A stretch of 64,000 nt of DNA from Ramlibacter alkalitolerans. Its GTDB lineage: Bacteria; Pseudomonadota; Gammaproteobacteria; Burkholderiales; Burkholderiaceae_C. The notes below the pieces were generated by a model. The model had not been told where the DNA came from. It saw nothing but the letters and a program-made list of their open reading frames with translations, and did not search any database. The stretch's first letter is position 1, and each line of letters starts with the position of its first letter. The position numbers were made by a program, and so were the translations under genes. Location of the stretch: positions 248,001 to 312,000 of the forward strand of contig NZ_JAEQND010000002.1 in the NCBI RefSeq assembly GCF_016722765.1. The letters run 5' to 3'. Below, piece by piece: positions 16,475 to 26,150 of the stretch.

Positions 16475-17479
16475 TTACTTGACGCTCAGGGCCTTCTCGA
16501 TCAGGTCCTTGCCGCCGGGCACCTTGTCCGCGAACTCCTTGTACGAGGTCTTCTGCGCCACGGAGCGCCAGGCGTCCGCTTCGGCCGGGGTGAGGGTGAT
16601 CACTTCGGCCTTGTTCTTGCGGAACACGTTGACCATCTCGTCGTCCATCTTCTTGGACTCGCTCTTGAAGTAGTCCTCGGCCTTCTTCGAGGCGGTGGTC
16701 AGGGCCTTCTTCTGCGCGTCGTTGAGCTTGTCCCAGGTGCGCTTGGAGATCAGCACCGGCTCGTACATGAACCACAGCGCGTTGTCGCCGGGCGCCGTGA
16801 CGCATTTGAGCTGTTCGTACAGGCGGAACGAGACGAAGCTGCTGGTGGACGTGTCGGTCGCCTGCGCCACGCCCTGCTGCAGCGCGTTGTAGACCTCGTT
16901 GGAGGGCACCGAGACGATGGAGGCGCCGGCGCCCGCCCACATCTGCGCGAAGGTGGCGCCGGCGGAGCGGACCTTCAGGCCGGAGGCATCCGTCGGCTGG
17001 CGGATGCACTTGTCCTTGGCCCCGAAGGCGCCGGCCAGCCAGGCATCGGCCAGCACGTGGACGCCGCCCTTCTCGATGACATCCTTGATGTCCTTCATGA
17101 AGGGCGAGTTGTTGATGCGCTCGGCGTGGGCGTGGTTCTTCACCAGGCCCGGCATCAGCGTGGCGCCGAACTGCGGATGGAAGCCGGACGCGTAGTCGAG
17201 CGGGAAGGACGTCATGTCGATCTGGCCGCTCAGCATCGCCTTCCACTGCTCGGTGGCCTTGACCAGGCTGGAGCCGGGGAAGACCTTGATGTCGAGGCCG
17301 ACGTTCGCCTTGGCGACGTCGCGCGCGATCATCTGGACCATCTCGTCGCGCACGTCGCCCTTGCCGCCGGGGAACTGGTGCGAGGCCTTGAGGGTGAGGT
17401 TCTCGGCCAGCGCCGGCCCCGCCGCGAAGGCGGCAGTCAGCAATCCGGCCAGGGTCCGCAGCAGGGGAAGGGCGCGCAT
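16475..17479 (-). CDS. dctP: TRAP transporter periplasmic substrate-binding protein (DctP)
   Basis: The 334-residue protein has a signal peptide (MRALPLLRTLAGLLTAAFAA, cleavage after ALA). It then shows the DctP fold with the interlobe signature around residues 145-190, containing the conserved Arg in GLKVRSAG that usually binds a ligand carboxylate. GGAGAC precedes the ATG. Upstream reading in the same frame is not credible. It is first in the dctP-dctQ-dctM(-hydrolase) operon. Ligand unknown, probably a C4 or aromatic carboxylate. Confidence 0.92.
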   Translation of the reverse strand: MRALPLLRTLAGLLTAAFAAGPALAENLTLKASHQFPGGKGDVRDEMVQMIARDVAKANVGLDIKVFPGSSLVKATEQWKAMLSGQIDMTSFPLDYASGFHPQFGATLMPGLVKNHAHAERINNSPFMKDIKDVIEKGGVHVLADAWLAGAFGAKDKCIRQPTDASGLKVRSAGATFAQMWAGAGASIVSVPSNEVYNALQQGVAQATDTSTSSFVSFRLYEQLKCVTAPGDNALWFMYEPVLISKRTWDKLNDAQKKALTTASKKAEDYFKSESKKMDDEMVNVFRKNKAEVITLTPAEADAWRSVAQKTSYKEFADKVPGGKDLIEKALSVK

Positions 17480-17588
17480 GGTCTTGTCTCCGGTAGCAAA
17501 CATTTGCCCGAATGTTGCCGGAGTGCGCGCCGCCGTAGCCCCCGTGAATACCATGAAGAACTCGACCGCGGCGCCGCCGCGGGCCGGT

Positions 17589-18419
17589 TCAGATCAGTTT
17601 TTCCTCGGCGCGCGAGATCTTCTTGAGCGGCTTGGCGCGGCCGCCCGCCTGGGTGCGCAGCGGCGTCTCGGTGTGGCTCTCGTCCCAGACCGGGTCCTCG
17701 AGGCTGTCGAACACCTCGCGCAGCTTCTGTCCCCAGCCCTGGTGCAGCATGCGGAAGTAGGGGTTCTGCATGTCGATGCACACCACCTTGTCGGTCTGGA
17801 AGCGGTTGGCCTCGTACACCACCAGGTCGAACGGCGGGCCGACCGACAGGTTGGACTTCATGGTGGAGTCCATCGAGACCAGCGCGCACTTGGCGGCCTC
17901 GTCCAGGTCGGTGTCGGGCGTGATCACGCGATCGAGCACCGGCTTGCCGTACTTGTATTCGCCGATCTGGAAGTAGGGCGTCTCGGCCGTCGCCTCGATG
18001 AAGTTGCCGGCCGAATACACCTGGAACAGGCGCATGCCTTCGCCGGCGATCTGGCCGCCGAAGATCAGGTTGACGTTGAATTCCACGCCGGCGTTCTTCA
18101 GCGACTCGGCATCGCGGTCGTAGACGTGCCGCACCGCCTGGCCGAGCACCCGGCAGGCGTCGAACATGCTGGTGGCGTTCCAGATGGTGATCGGCTCGGG
18201 GTGGTTGGGCTCCTTGAGCTGCTCGACCTGCAGGATCTCGCGCACGGATTGCGAGATGCTCAGGTTGCCCGCGGACAGCAGCACCATGAAGCGGTCGCCG
18301 GCCTTCTCGTACACGATCATCTTGCGGTAGACGCTGATGTTGTCGACGCCCGCGTTGGTGCGCGAGTCGGACAGGAACACCAGGCCCGCATTGAGCTTGA
18401 TGCCGACGCAATAGGTCAT
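17589..18419 (-). CDS. Anbu-type proteasome-like peptidase (ancestral beta subunit)
   Basis: The 276-residue protein starts [20 protein letters not shown]. Removal of Met would expose Thr2, the expected N-terminal nucleophile of the Ntn-hydrolase fold, with Asp18 and Lys31-region residues following the proteasome pattern. Anbu proteins assemble into large rings or helical particles. The usual Anbu neighbours I recall (ATP-grasp, alpha-E and transglutaminase-like genes) are absent here. Instead the ATG overlaps the mutS stop by four bases, so it is translationally coupled to mutS. The C-terminal 40 residues are basic and probably flexible. Confidence 0.88.
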   Translation of the reverse strand: MTYCVGIKLNAGLVFLSDSRTNAGVDNISVYRKMIVYEKAGDRFMVLLSAGNLSISQSVREILQVEQLKEPNHPEPITIWNATSMFDACRVLGQAVRHVYDRDAESLKNAGVEFNVNLIFGGQIAGEGMRLFQVYSAGNFIEATAETPYFQIGEYKYGKPVLDRVITPDTDLDEAAKCALVSMDSTMKSNLSVGPPFDLVVYEANRFQTDKVVCIDMQNPYFRMLHQGWGQKLREVFDSLEDPVWDESHTETPLRTQAGGRAKPLKKISRAEEKLI

Positions 18420-21007
18420 GGTTGGACTAGTTTTTTCAGTTGGTACAGCGCGTCGAGCGCATCCCGCGGGCTGAGCGCGTCCGGGTCCAGCGCGGCCAGC
18501 GCGGCTTCGGCCTTGCTGGGTGCCGGCACGTCCGCGGCGGGAGGCGGCGCGAACAAGTCTACCTGTTCGCGGCTTTGCTCCTGGTGCTTCTCCAGCGCCG
18601 CCAGCGCATGCCGCGCGTGATTCACGACGCCGGTGGGCATTCCGGCCAGCCGTGCGACCTGGATGCCGTAGCTGCGGCTGGCCGGCCCGGGCTGGATCTC
18701 GTGCAGGAACACGATGTCCGCGCCGGACTCGGTGGCGCCCACGTGCACGTTGACGGCGCAATGGTGCTTGGCGGGGAATTCGGTCAGCTCGAAATAGTGC
18801 GTGGCGAACAGCGTGAAGGCCTGGGTGCGGTCGTGCAGGTGGGCGGCGATGCCGGAGGCGAGCGCCAGCCCGTCGAAGGTGGAGGTGCCGCGGCCGATCT
18901 CGTCCATCAGCACCAGCGACTGCGCCGTGGCGCTGTGCAGGATCTGCGCGGCTTCCGTCATCTCCAGCATGAAGGTGGATTGCGCGTTGGCCAGGTCGTC
19001 GGCGGCGCCGATGCGGGTGTGGATCGCGTCCAGCGGGCCGAGGCGGCAGGCCTGTGCCGGCACATAGGAGCCCATGGCGGCCAGCAGGCAGATCAGCGCC
19101 ACCTGCCGCATGTAGGTGGACTTGCCGCCCATGTTGGGGCCGGTGATGACCTGCATGCGCTGCTTCGGGCCCAGGCGGGTGTCGTTCGGGATGAAGGCGC
19201 CGGCACTCGTTTCGGCCAGGCGCGCCTCCACCACCGGGTGGCGGCCCTGCGTGATCTCGATGCCCGGCTCCTTCATGAACTGCGGGCGGCACCAGTCCAG
19301 GGTGAGCGAGCGTTCCGCCAGGGCGCACAGCGCGTCGGTGCCGGCCAGCGCGCGCGCCAGCCGCGCGAGGGCGGGCACATGCTCCTGCAGCGCGTCGAGC
19401 AGCTGCTCGTAGAGCCACTTCTCGCGCGCCAGCGCCCGCTCCTGCGCCGACAGCGCCTTGTCCTCGAAGGCCTTGAGCTCCGGCGTGATGAAGCGCTCGG
19501 CGTTCTTCAGGGTCTGGCGGCGCTTGTAGTCGTCCGGCACCTTCTCGAGCTGCCCCTGCGAGACCTCGATGTAGAAGCCGTGCACCTTGTTGTACTGCAC
19601 GCGCAGGTTGCCGATGCCGCTGCGCGCGCGCTCGCGCGCCTCCAGCTCCAGCAGGAAGCCGTCGCAGTTGTCCTGGATGGCGCGCAGTTCGTCGAGTTCG
19701 GCGTCATGGCCCGTGGCGATCACGCCGCCGTCGCGCACCAGGGCGGACGGGTCTTCGCGCAGGGTGTGGATCAGGCGCTCGGCGCAGCCGGGCGGCGGCT
19801 GCAGGTCGCGCGCGGTGGTGGCCAGCAGGCCGGGCAGGCCTTCGACCAGCATGGACAGCTGTTGCGCCTTCGCGAGCGCCCAGCGCAGGCCTACCAGCTC
19901 GCGCGGGCGCACCTGGCGCAGGGCGATGCGCGCGGTGATGCGCTCGACGTCGCTCACGCCCTTGAGCTCGTTGCGCAGCTTCTGGAACAGGCCTTCGCGC
20001 AGGCCGCCGATCGCCTCGAGCCGCTGCGTCGGCACGCTGCGATCGCGCAGCGGCTCGAGCAGCCAGGACTTGAGCATGCGGCTGCCCATGCCGGTCATGC
20101 AGGTGTCCAGCAGCGAAAACAGCGTGGGGCTGTCCTCGCCGCGCAGCGTCTGCACCAGCTCCAGGTTGCGGCGCGTGGCGGGCGGCAGCTCGATGCGTTC
20201 GCCGTCGCGCACCACCTGCAACTGCTGCACGTGCGACAGCGCGCGGCCCTGCGTGTGTTCGGCGTAGGCGAGCAGGGCGCCGGCGGCCGCGTGCGCGCAG
20301 GGCAGTTCGTCGGCGCCCCAGGCCGCCAGGCTGGCGGAGCGCATCTGCTCCAGCAGCTTGCGCTGGCCCAGGCCGGTGTCGAACTGGAATCCGGGGCGCT
20401 GGGCCAGAGGGGTCGAGCCGCGCAGGAGCTGCAGCCGGTCGCGGAACGCCGGCGTGACGTCGGCGCTGTGCAGCAGCTCGCTGGGGGCCACGCGCACGAT
20501 CCAGTCGGCCAGTTCGTCGCCGTCGCATTCGGCGAGGTGCAGCGCGCCCTGCGTGACACTGAGCCATGCGAGCCCGAGCCTGTGGCGCGGGCCCTGGTGG
20601 ACGGCCAGCAGCACGGCCTCGGATTTTTCGTGGAGGAGTTCGCTGTCGGTCAGGGTGCCGGGCGTGACGACCCGGATCACCTTGCGTTCCACCGGGCCCT
20701 TGGTGGCGCCGACCTCGCCGACCTGTTCGCAGATGGCCACCGATTCGCCGCAGCGGATCAGGCGCGCGAGGTAGCCCTCGACGGAGTGGAAGGGCACGCC
20801 CGCCATCACCACCGGCTCGCCGGCGGACATGCCGCGCCGCGTGAGCGTGATATCGAGCAGCCGCGCGGCCTTCTCGGCGTCGTCGTAGAACAGCTCGTAG
20901 AAGTCGCCCATGCGGTAGAAGACGAGCGTCTCGGGGTACCCGGCCTTCAGGGCCAGGTACTGCTGCATCATGGGCGTGTGGGCGCTGAGATCGGGGACTG
21001 CGGACAT
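18416..21007 (-). CDS. mutS: DNA mismatch repair protein MutS
   Basis: The 863-residue protein recognises mismatched bases and recruits MutL. The mismatch-wedge motif FYELF (residues 36-40, after MGD) lies in domain I. The clamp domain follows in the middle, and the C-terminal ATPase has Walker [11 protein letters not shown], Walker [13 protein letters not shown] and the conserved THYFEL. Length agrees with full-length MutS. The last gene segment overlaps the Anbu gene start (ATGA). A GC-rich hairpin CCCTCTCCCC/GGGGAGGGGG at about 21032-21055 separates it from the MscS gene. Confidence 0.97.
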   Translation of the reverse strand: MSAVPDLSAHTPMMQQYLALKAGYPETLVFYRMGDFYELFYDDAEKAARLLDITLTRRGMSAGEPVVMAGVPFHSVEGYLARLIRCGESVAICEQVGEVGATKGPVERKVIRVVTPGTLTDSELLHEKSEAVLLAVHQGPRHRLGLAWLSVTQGALHLAECDGDELADWIVRVAPSELLHSADVTPAFRDRLQLLRGSTPLAQRPGFQFDTGLGQRKLLEQMRSASLAAWGADELPCAHAAAGALLAYAEHTQGRALSHVQQLQVVRDGERIELPPATRRNLELVQTLRGEDSPTLFSLLDTCMTGMGSRMLKSWLLEPLRDRSVPTQRLEAIGGLREGLFQKLRNELKGVSDVERITARIALRQVRPRELVGLRWALAKAQQLSMLVEGLPGLLATTARDLQPPPGCAERLIHTLREDPSALVRDGGVIATGHDAELDELRAIQDNCDGFLLELEARERARSGIGNLRVQYNKVHGFYIEVSQGQLEKVPDDYKRRQTLKNAERFITPELKAFEDKALSAQERALAREKWLYEQLLDALQEHVPALARLARALAGTDALCALAERSLTLDWCRPQFMKEPGIEITQGRHPVVEARLAETSAGAFIPNDTRLGPKQRMQVITGPNMGGKSTYMRQVALICLLAAMGSYVPAQACRLGPLDAIHTRIGAADDLANAQSTFMLEMTEAAQILHSATAQSLVLMDEIGRGTSTFDGLALASGIAAHLHDRTQAFTLFATHYFELTEFPAKHHCAVNVHVGATESGADIVFLHEIQPGPASRSYGIQVARLAGMPTGVVNHARHALAALEKHQEQSREQVDLFAPPPAADVPAPSKAEAALAALDPDALSPRDALDALYQLKKLVQP

Positions 21008-21064
21008 GGACCCGCGATTTTCGGGTATTTCTCCCTCTCCCCTCGGGGAGGGGGCGGAGAGACG

Positions 21065-22132
21065 TCAGGCCGCCTGCAACTCGCGCGCTTCCTCGAAGCG
21101 CAGCGTCGGCAGCGCCTGCGGATACTCGCGTGACAGGAAGCCCACCATGTGCTCGCGGATGCGGCAGCGCAGGTCGAAGGCCTTGCCGGAGTTGCCGGCG
21201 GACACCAGGATGCGGACCTGCATCGTGCGTTCGGTGGTGTCGGTCACCTGCACCGCGAACACCCGCCGGTCCCATTCCGGCGCCGCTTCGACCACCCGCT
21301 TCGCCTCGGCCCGGATCGCCTCCACCGGCGCGCTGTAGTCCAGGTACAGGAACACCGTGCCCAGGATCTCCGAGCCGGTGCGCGTCCAGTTCTCGAACGG
21401 GTTCTCGATGAACCACTGCAGCGGCACGATCAGCCGGCGCTCGTCCCAGATCCTGAGCACCACGTAGCTGCCGGTGATCTCCTCCACCCGCCCCCACTCG
21501 CCCTTGACGATCAGGACGTCGTCGATGCGGATCGGCTGCGCCAGCGCGAGCTGCACGCCGGCGATCAGGTTGCTGAAGATCGGCCGCGCCGCCAGGCCGG
21601 CGACCAGGCCCAGCACGCCGGCCGAGGCGAGCAGGCTGGCACCGAGCTGGCGCGCGCCCGGGAAGGTCATGAGGCCGATCGAGATGCCGGCGATCAGCAC
21701 CACCACCATCGCACTGCGCGAGAGCACCCGCGTCTGGGTCTCGATGCGGCGCGCCTGCAGGTTCTGCTCCACGCTCCTCGGATTGCTCTCGATCACGCCG
21801 TCGGCCAGGCCGCGGATCGCGCCCAGCAGCAGCCAGGTGACCGCCGCGATCAGCAGCAGGCCGGCGCTGTGGCGCACGAAGCCGATGGAAGGCAGGGTGT
21901 CCGGCGCGGAGCCGAAGACCACCTGCATGGCGAGCAGCGGCAGGGTGACCGCGGCCGCCCGCTCGGTGCGGTCCAGCGTGGAACGCATGATCAGCGACTG
22001 CCGCGTCATGCGCTTGAGGAGCGCACGCAGCGACACGTGCACCACCGTCGCCGCCAGCGCCGCGACCAGCGCGACGATCAGCGTGAACAGCCAGGTGGGG
22101 TCGTCCCCGATGGTCTGCAGCCAGGTCCGCAC
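21065..22132 (-). CDS. MscS-family mechanosensitive channel
   Basis: The 355-residue protein has four hydrophobic helices (about 15-38, 60-80, 93-113 and 137-160). A Gly/Ala-rich pore helix (LGASLLASAGVLGLVAGLAA) follows, then the MscS beta domain (SNLIAGVQLALAQPIRIDDV, VVLRIWDERRLIVPLQWFIE) and a C-terminal alpha/beta cap. It should release solutes on hypo-osmotic shock. It lies three bases downstream of suhB on the same strand and is probably cotranscribed with it. Confidence 0.9.
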   Translation of the reverse strand: MRTWLQTIGDDPTWLFTLIVALVAALAATVVHVSLRALLKRMTRQSLIMRSTLDRTERAAAVTLPLLAMQVVFGSAPDTLPSIGFVRHSAGLLLIAAVTWLLLGAIRGLADGVIESNPRSVEQNLQARRIETQTRVLSRSAMVVVLIAGISIGLMTFPGARQLGASLLASAGVLGLVAGLAARPIFSNLIAGVQLALAQPIRIDDVLIVKGEWGRVEEITGSYVVLRIWDERRLIVPLQWFIENPFENWTRTGSEILGTVFLYLDYSAPVEAIRAEAKRVVEAAPEWDRRVFAVQVTDTTERTMQVRILVSAGNSGKAFDLRCRIREHMVGFLSREYPQALPTLRFEEARELQAA

Positions 22133-22135
22133 TGC

Positions 22136-23047
22136 TCAGGCCTCCTGCGGTGGCGGATCGTCGGCCTGGGTGCCCGGCTCGATCGGCCCTTGCACCAGTT
22201 CCGGCGTGTTCTGGCGCACGTCGGCCTTCTCGCCGGCGCTCGCGAACTTGCTGTACTTGGACAGCAGCTTGACCATCTGGCCGTAGATCTTCGGGTTGCC
22301 GGCGACGATCTCGCGCTGCTCCAGGAAGTCCGCCTCGCCGGTGAAGTTGCCCACCAGGCCGCCCGCCTCGGTGATCAGCAGCGAGCCGGCAGCCACGTCC
22401 CAGGGCGACAGCCCGGTCTCGAAGAAGCCTTCGGTGAAACCGGCGGCCACGTAAGCGAGGTCGAGCGCCGCGGCGCCCGGGCGGCGCAGGCCGGCCGTGC
22501 GCTTCATGATGTCGGCCATCATGCGCAGGTAGACATTGAAGTTGTCGCCCGGCCGGAACGGGAAGCCGGTGGAGATCAGCGATTCCTTCATCTGCGTGCG
22601 CTTGCTCACGCGGATGCGGCGGTCGTTCAGGTAGGCGCCGCGGCCGCGCGTGGAAGTGAAGAGGTCGTTGCGGGTGGGGTCGTAGATCACGGCCTGCTCG
22701 ACGCGCCCTTTCACCAGCAGGGCGATGCTGACGCAGTAGACGGGAAAGCCGTGGATGAAGTTGGTGGTGCCGTCCAGCGGGTCGATCAGCCAGACGTGGT
22801 CGGATGCCGCCCTGCCATGCTCGCGCCCGGACTCCTCGGCCCAGATGCCGTGGTCGGGGTAGGCCCCCAGCAGCGTGTCGATGATGGCGCGTTCGGCCGC
22901 GTGGTCGATCTCGGTCACGAAGTCGTTGGTCTGCTTCTGCGAGATGCGCACGGCTTCGACGTCGAGGGCGGCGCGGTTGATGATCGCGCCGGCGGCGCGG
23001 GCGGCCTTGACGGCCACGTTGAGCATGGGGTGCTGGTTGGACGACAT
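22136..23047 (-). CDS. suhB: Inositol monophosphatase family protein (SuhB)
   Basis: The 303-residue enzyme shows the metal-binding motifs of the family: [27 protein letters not shown] (motif A) and [11 protein letters not shown] (motif B). It hydrolyses inositol-1-phosphate or similar phosphates, and in E. coli SuhB also joins the rRNA antitermination complex. The C-terminal extension (after about 260) is Glu/Pro-rich and longer than in E. coli. In Burkholderiales suhB commonly lies divergent to trmJ and cysE; here the oxidoreductase operon sits between them. Confidence 0.93.
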   Translation of the reverse strand: MSSNQHPMLNVAVKAARAAGAIINRAALDVEAVRISQKQTNDFVTEIDHAAERAIIDTLLGAYPDHGIWAEESGREHGRAASDHVWLIDPLDGTTNFIHGFPVYCVSIALLVKGRVEQAVIYDPTRNDLFTSTRGRGAYLNDRRIRVSKRTQMKESLISTGFPFRPGDNFNVYLRMMADIMKRTAGLRRPGAAALDLAYVAAGFTEGFFETGLSPWDVAAGSLLITEAGGLVGNFTGEADFLEQREIVAGNPKIYGQMVKLLSKYSKFASAGEKADVRQNTPELVQGPIEPGTQADDPPPQEA

Positions 23048-23245
23048 GAGTTGTTCAAGAGCGGTCGCGCGAAAGCGCAGGACGCACGCCGGCGATGCGG
23101 AGTGCCACGATAGCCGCATTTTACGGCCCGGCCTGTCAGTGAGCGCCGACGTGCCGCACTTGCCCCCACTGCGCAAGTCCACGGCCCCGAAAACTTGAGC
23201 CGGCTCAGGGTTCGCGCACGCCGGCTTTCGGGGGCCTCTTCGCCC

Positions 23246-23259
23246 TTGATGAATATCAA
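23246..23259 (+). promoter_or_regulatory. FNR/ANR/CRP-family operator with class II spacing
   Basis: The sequence TTGAT-GAAT-ATCAA is an exact match to the FNR/ANR consensus. Its centre is at 23252.5. A class II site 41.5 bases before transcription start puts +1 near 23294, and at the matching -10 position lies AACAAT (23282-23287, four of six matches to TATAAT). The first gene starts at 23316. This predicts activation of the oxidoreductase operon under low oxygen. Confidence 0.8.
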
Positions 23260-23315
23260 GGGCCGCATTTCGCATCCCGCGAACAATTTCCACCTGACGA
23301 ACTTTGGGCTCCATC

Positions 23316-23897
23316 ATGTTGCAGATCCGGCTCCACGGCCGCGGCGGCCAGGGCGTTGTGACGGCCGCGGAAATGCTGTCACTCGCCGCCTTCGAACAGG
23401 GCCGCCACGCGCAGGCCTTCCCCAGCTTCGGCTCGGAACGCACCGGTGCGCCGGTCGTCGCCTTCTGCCGCATCGATGACGCGGAGATCCGCCTGCGCGA
23501 GCCGGTGCTGCAGCCGGACGTGCTGATCGTGCAGGACCCGACCCTGCTGCACCAGGTCGACGTGTTCCAGGGCCTGAGGGAAGACGGCTACGTCCTCATC
23601 AACAGCAAGCGCGGCTTCGAGGAGCTGGGCGTCGGCGAGGTGGCACGCAAGTTCCGCGCCGAGCGCCTGGCCACCGTGCCGGCCACCGAGATCGCGATGC
23701 GCCACCTGGGCCGGCCGCTGCCGAATGCGGTGCTGCTCGGAGGCCTGGCCGCGCTGTCCAAGCTGGTGACGCTCGAGGCCGTGCAGCACGCGATCCGCCA
23801 CACCTTCAGCGGCAAGGTCGCGGCCGCCAACGAGGCCGCCGCCGCCGAGGCCTTCGAGTACGTGACCCGTGAAATGCAGGAGACCCAGGCATGCTGA
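23316..23897 (+). CDS. porG: 2-oxoacid:acceptor oxidoreductase, gamma subunit
   Basis: The 193-residue protein has the gamma-domain pattern: [16 protein letters not shown] near the N-terminus, [13 protein letters not shown] and a C-terminal helical part ([11 protein letters not shown]). It forms part of the thiamine-diphosphate enzyme that oxidatively decarboxylates a 2-oxoacid (pyruvate, 2-oxoglutarate or an aryl-pyruvate) to an acyl-CoA. It is the first gene after the FNR-type box and overlaps the alpha gene by seven bases. The ATG at 23316 is the first Met of the conserved block. Confidence 0.9.
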   Translation: MLQIRLHGRGGQGVVTAAEMLSLAAFEQGRHAQAFPSFGSERTGAPVVAFCRIDDAEIRLREPVLQPDVLIVQDPTLLHQVDVFQGLREDGYVLINSKRGFEELGVGEVARKFRAERLATVPATEIAMRHLGRPLPNAVLLGGLAALSKLVTLEAVQHAIRHTFSGKVAAANEAAAAEAFEYVTREMQETQAC

Positions 23898-25144
23898 AAC
23901 AGATCGAAGGCTCGCGGGCCGTCGCCGAGGCCGTGGCGCTGTGCCGCCCCGAGGTGATCTGCGCCTATCCCATCTCGCCGCAGACGCACATCGTCGAAGG
24001 CCTGGGTGAAATCGTGAAGAGCGGCGAGCTCGCGCCCTGCGAATTCATCAACGTCGAAAGCGAATTCGCCGCCATGAGCGTGGCGATCGGCTCCAGCGCC
24101 GCCGGCGCGCGCAGCTACACGGCGACGGCCAGCCAGGGCCTGCTGTTCATGGCCGAAGCCGTCTACAACGCTTCCGGCCTGGGCTTGCCGATCGTGATGA
24201 CGGTGGCCAACCGCGCGATCGGCGCGCCGATCAACATCTGGAACGACCACAGCGACTCCATGAGCCAGCGCGATTGCGGCTGGCTGCAGTTGTTCGCCGA
24301 GACCAACCAGGAAGCGGCCGACCTGCACATCCAGGCCTTCCGCCTCGGCGAGGAACTGTCGATGCCCGTCATGGTCTGCATGGACGGCTTCATCCTCACG
24401 CACGCCGTGGAGCGCGTCGACATCCCGACGCAGGCCCAGGTCGACGCCTTCCTGCCGCCGTACGAGCCGCGCCAGGTGCTGGACCCCAACGAGCCGGTGT
24501 CGATCGGCGCCATGGTCGGCCCGGAAGCCTTCATGGAAGTGCGCTACCTGGCGCATGCCAAGCAGACGATGGCGCTGGAGCGCATCCCCGTCATCGCGCA
24601 GGAATTCGAGGAGCGCTTCGGCCGCGCCTCGGGCGGGCTGGTGCGGCCCTACCGCTGCGAGGATGCGGAGACGATCGTCGTCGCGCTCGGCTCGGTGCTC
24701 GGCACGATCAAGGACACCGTGGACGAGATGCGTGCCGCCGGCATCAGGATCGGCGTGCTGGGCATCCAGTCCTACCGTCCCTTCCCGCTGGCTGCCGTGC
24801 GCGCCGCGCTGCAGGAAGCCAAGCGCGTGGTGGTGTTGGAAAAGAGCTTCTCCGTCGGCCTCGGCGGCGTCGTCTCGACCGACGTGCGCGTGGCGCTCTC
24901 CGGCATCCAGCTGCAGGGCTACACCGTCATCGCCGGCCTCGGCGGCCGCGCCATCACCAAGGCCTCGCTGGCCCGCACCTTCGCCGAAGCCATCGCCGGC
25001 ACCCTGCAACCCCTGACCTTCCTCGACCTGGACTGGCGGATCGTCAACCGCCAGCTCGAACGCGAACGCCAGACGCGCCGCAGCGGCCCCATCGCCGAGA
25101 ACGTGCTGCGCGACGTCGGCCCCGTTGCCGCCAAGGTGGCCTGA
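23891..25144 (+). CDS. porA: 2-oxoacid:acceptor oxidoreductase, alpha subunit
   Basis: The 417-residue subunit has the conserved YPISPQTHIVE motif near residue 25 and ESEFAAMSVAIG at about 53-64. It also carries the GLG/GAPINIWNDHSD region and a C-terminal transketolase-like domain. It pairs with the beta subunit to form the active site and CoA-binding surface. Which 2-oxoacid is used cannot be read from sequence. It overlaps the gamma gene and is two bases from the beta gene. Confidence 0.92.
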   Translation: MLKQIEGSRAVAEAVALCRPEVICAYPISPQTHIVEGLGEIVKSGELAPCEFINVESEFAAMSVAIGSSAAGARSYTATASQGLLFMAEAVYNASGLGLPIVMTVANRAIGAPINIWNDHSDSMSQRDCGWLQLFAETNQEAADLHIQAFRLGEELSMPVMVCMDGFILTHAVERVDIPTQAQVDAFLPPYEPRQVLDPNEPVSIGAMVGPEAFMEVRYLAHAKQTMALERIPVIAQEFEERFGRASGGLVRPYRCEDAETIVVALGSVLGTIKDTVDEMRAAGIRIGVLGIQSYRPFPLAAVRAALQEAKRVVVLEKSFSVGLGGVVSTDVRVALSGIQLQGYTVIAGLGGRAITKASLARTFAEAIAGTLQPLTFLDLDWRIVNRQLERERQTRRSGPIAENVLRDVGPVAAKVA

Positions 25145-25146
25145 TC

Positions 25147-26148
25147 ATGTCTACACAACCCGTCAAGTTCTACCAGACCGGCACCTTCACGGTGGGCAAC
25201 CGCCTGCTGGCGCCGGAGCAGCGCTCGGTGCAGGCCAGCATCGACCGCAGCAACTCGCTCAACTCGGGCCACCGCGCCTGCCAGGGCTGCGGCGAGGCGC
25301 TGGGCGCCCGCTACGCCGTGGACGCCGCCATGCGCGCCACCAACAAGCAGATCATCGCGGCGAATGCCACGGGCTGCCTGGAGGTGTTCTCCACGCCGTA
25401 TCCGGAAACCTCGTGGCAATTGCCGTGGATCCACTCGCTGTTCGGCAACACCGCAGCGGTCGGCACGGGCATCGCCGCGGCGCTGAAGGTCAAGGGCAAG
25501 AAGGAAACGCGCGTGATCGCCCAGGGCGGTGACGGCGGCACGACGGACATCGGCTTCGGCTGCCTCTCCGGCATGTTCGAGCGCAACGACGACGTCCTGT
25601 ACATCTGCTACGACAACGGCGCGTACATGAACACCGGCGTGCAGCGCTCCTCCGCCACGCCGGGCGCAGCCCGCACCGCTACGACCATGGCCGTGGGCGA
25701 GGACCCCGGTGCCGCCTTCGGCCAGGGCAAGAACCTGCCGCTGATCGCGATGGCGCACGAGATCCCCTACGTGGCGACGGCCACCGTCGCCGACCTGCGC
25801 GACCTCGAAGCCAAGGTCGAAAAGGCGATGACGATGCACGGCGCGCGCTACCTGCACGTGCTGGTGCCCTGCCCGCTGGGCTGGGGCGCCGCCAGCAGCG
25901 ACACGATCCTGCTGGCGCGCCTGGCGCGCGAGACGGGGATCTTCCCGGTGTTCGAGGCCGTCCACGGCGAAGTCACCGGCGTCACCAAGATCCGCCGGCG
26001 CATGCCGGTGGAGGAATACCTCAAGCCGCAGCGCCGCTTCGCGCACCTCTTCGGAAAGGGCGGCCGCCCCGGGACCATCGCCCAGATCCAGGCGGACGCC
26101 GACCGCAACATCCGCCGCTTCGGCCTGCTGGACGCCGTGGAAGCCTGA
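25147..26148 (+). CDS. porB: 2-oxoacid:acceptor oxidoreductase, beta subunit
   Basis: The 333-residue subunit binds thiamine diphosphate and a 4Fe-4S cluster. Cluster ligands start with CQGCG (about 42-46), and further Cys residues are in ATGCLE and the C-terminal PCPLGW. The diphosphate/Mg motif is GGDGGTTDIG with YDNGAYMNTG. It completes the catalytic core with the alpha and gamma subunits. No separate ferredoxin-type delta subunit gene follows; that domain is found inside the next gene. Confidence 0.93.
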   Translation: MSTQPVKFYQTGTFTVGNRLLAPEQRSVQASIDRSNSLNSGHRACQGCGEALGARYAVDAAMRATNKQIIAANATGCLEVFSTPYPETSWQLPWIHSLFGNTAAVGTGIAAALKVKGKKETRVIAQGGDGGTTDIGFGCLSGMFERNDDVLYICYDNGAYMNTGVQRSSATPGAARTATTMAVGEDPGAAFGQGKNLPLIAMAHEIPYVATATVADLRDLEAKVEKAMTMHGARYLHVLVPCPLGWGAASSDTILLARLARETGIFPVFEAVHGEVTGVTKIRRRMPVEEYLKPQRRFAHLFGKGGRPGTIAQIQADADRNIRRFGLLDAVEA

Positions 26149-26150
26149 TC

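Noticed and set aside
18440-21133. 897-residue plus-strand open frame opposite mutS
   Set aside because: It is the antisense shadow of mutS in high-GC DNA; composition is low-complexity and it has no ribosome binding site.
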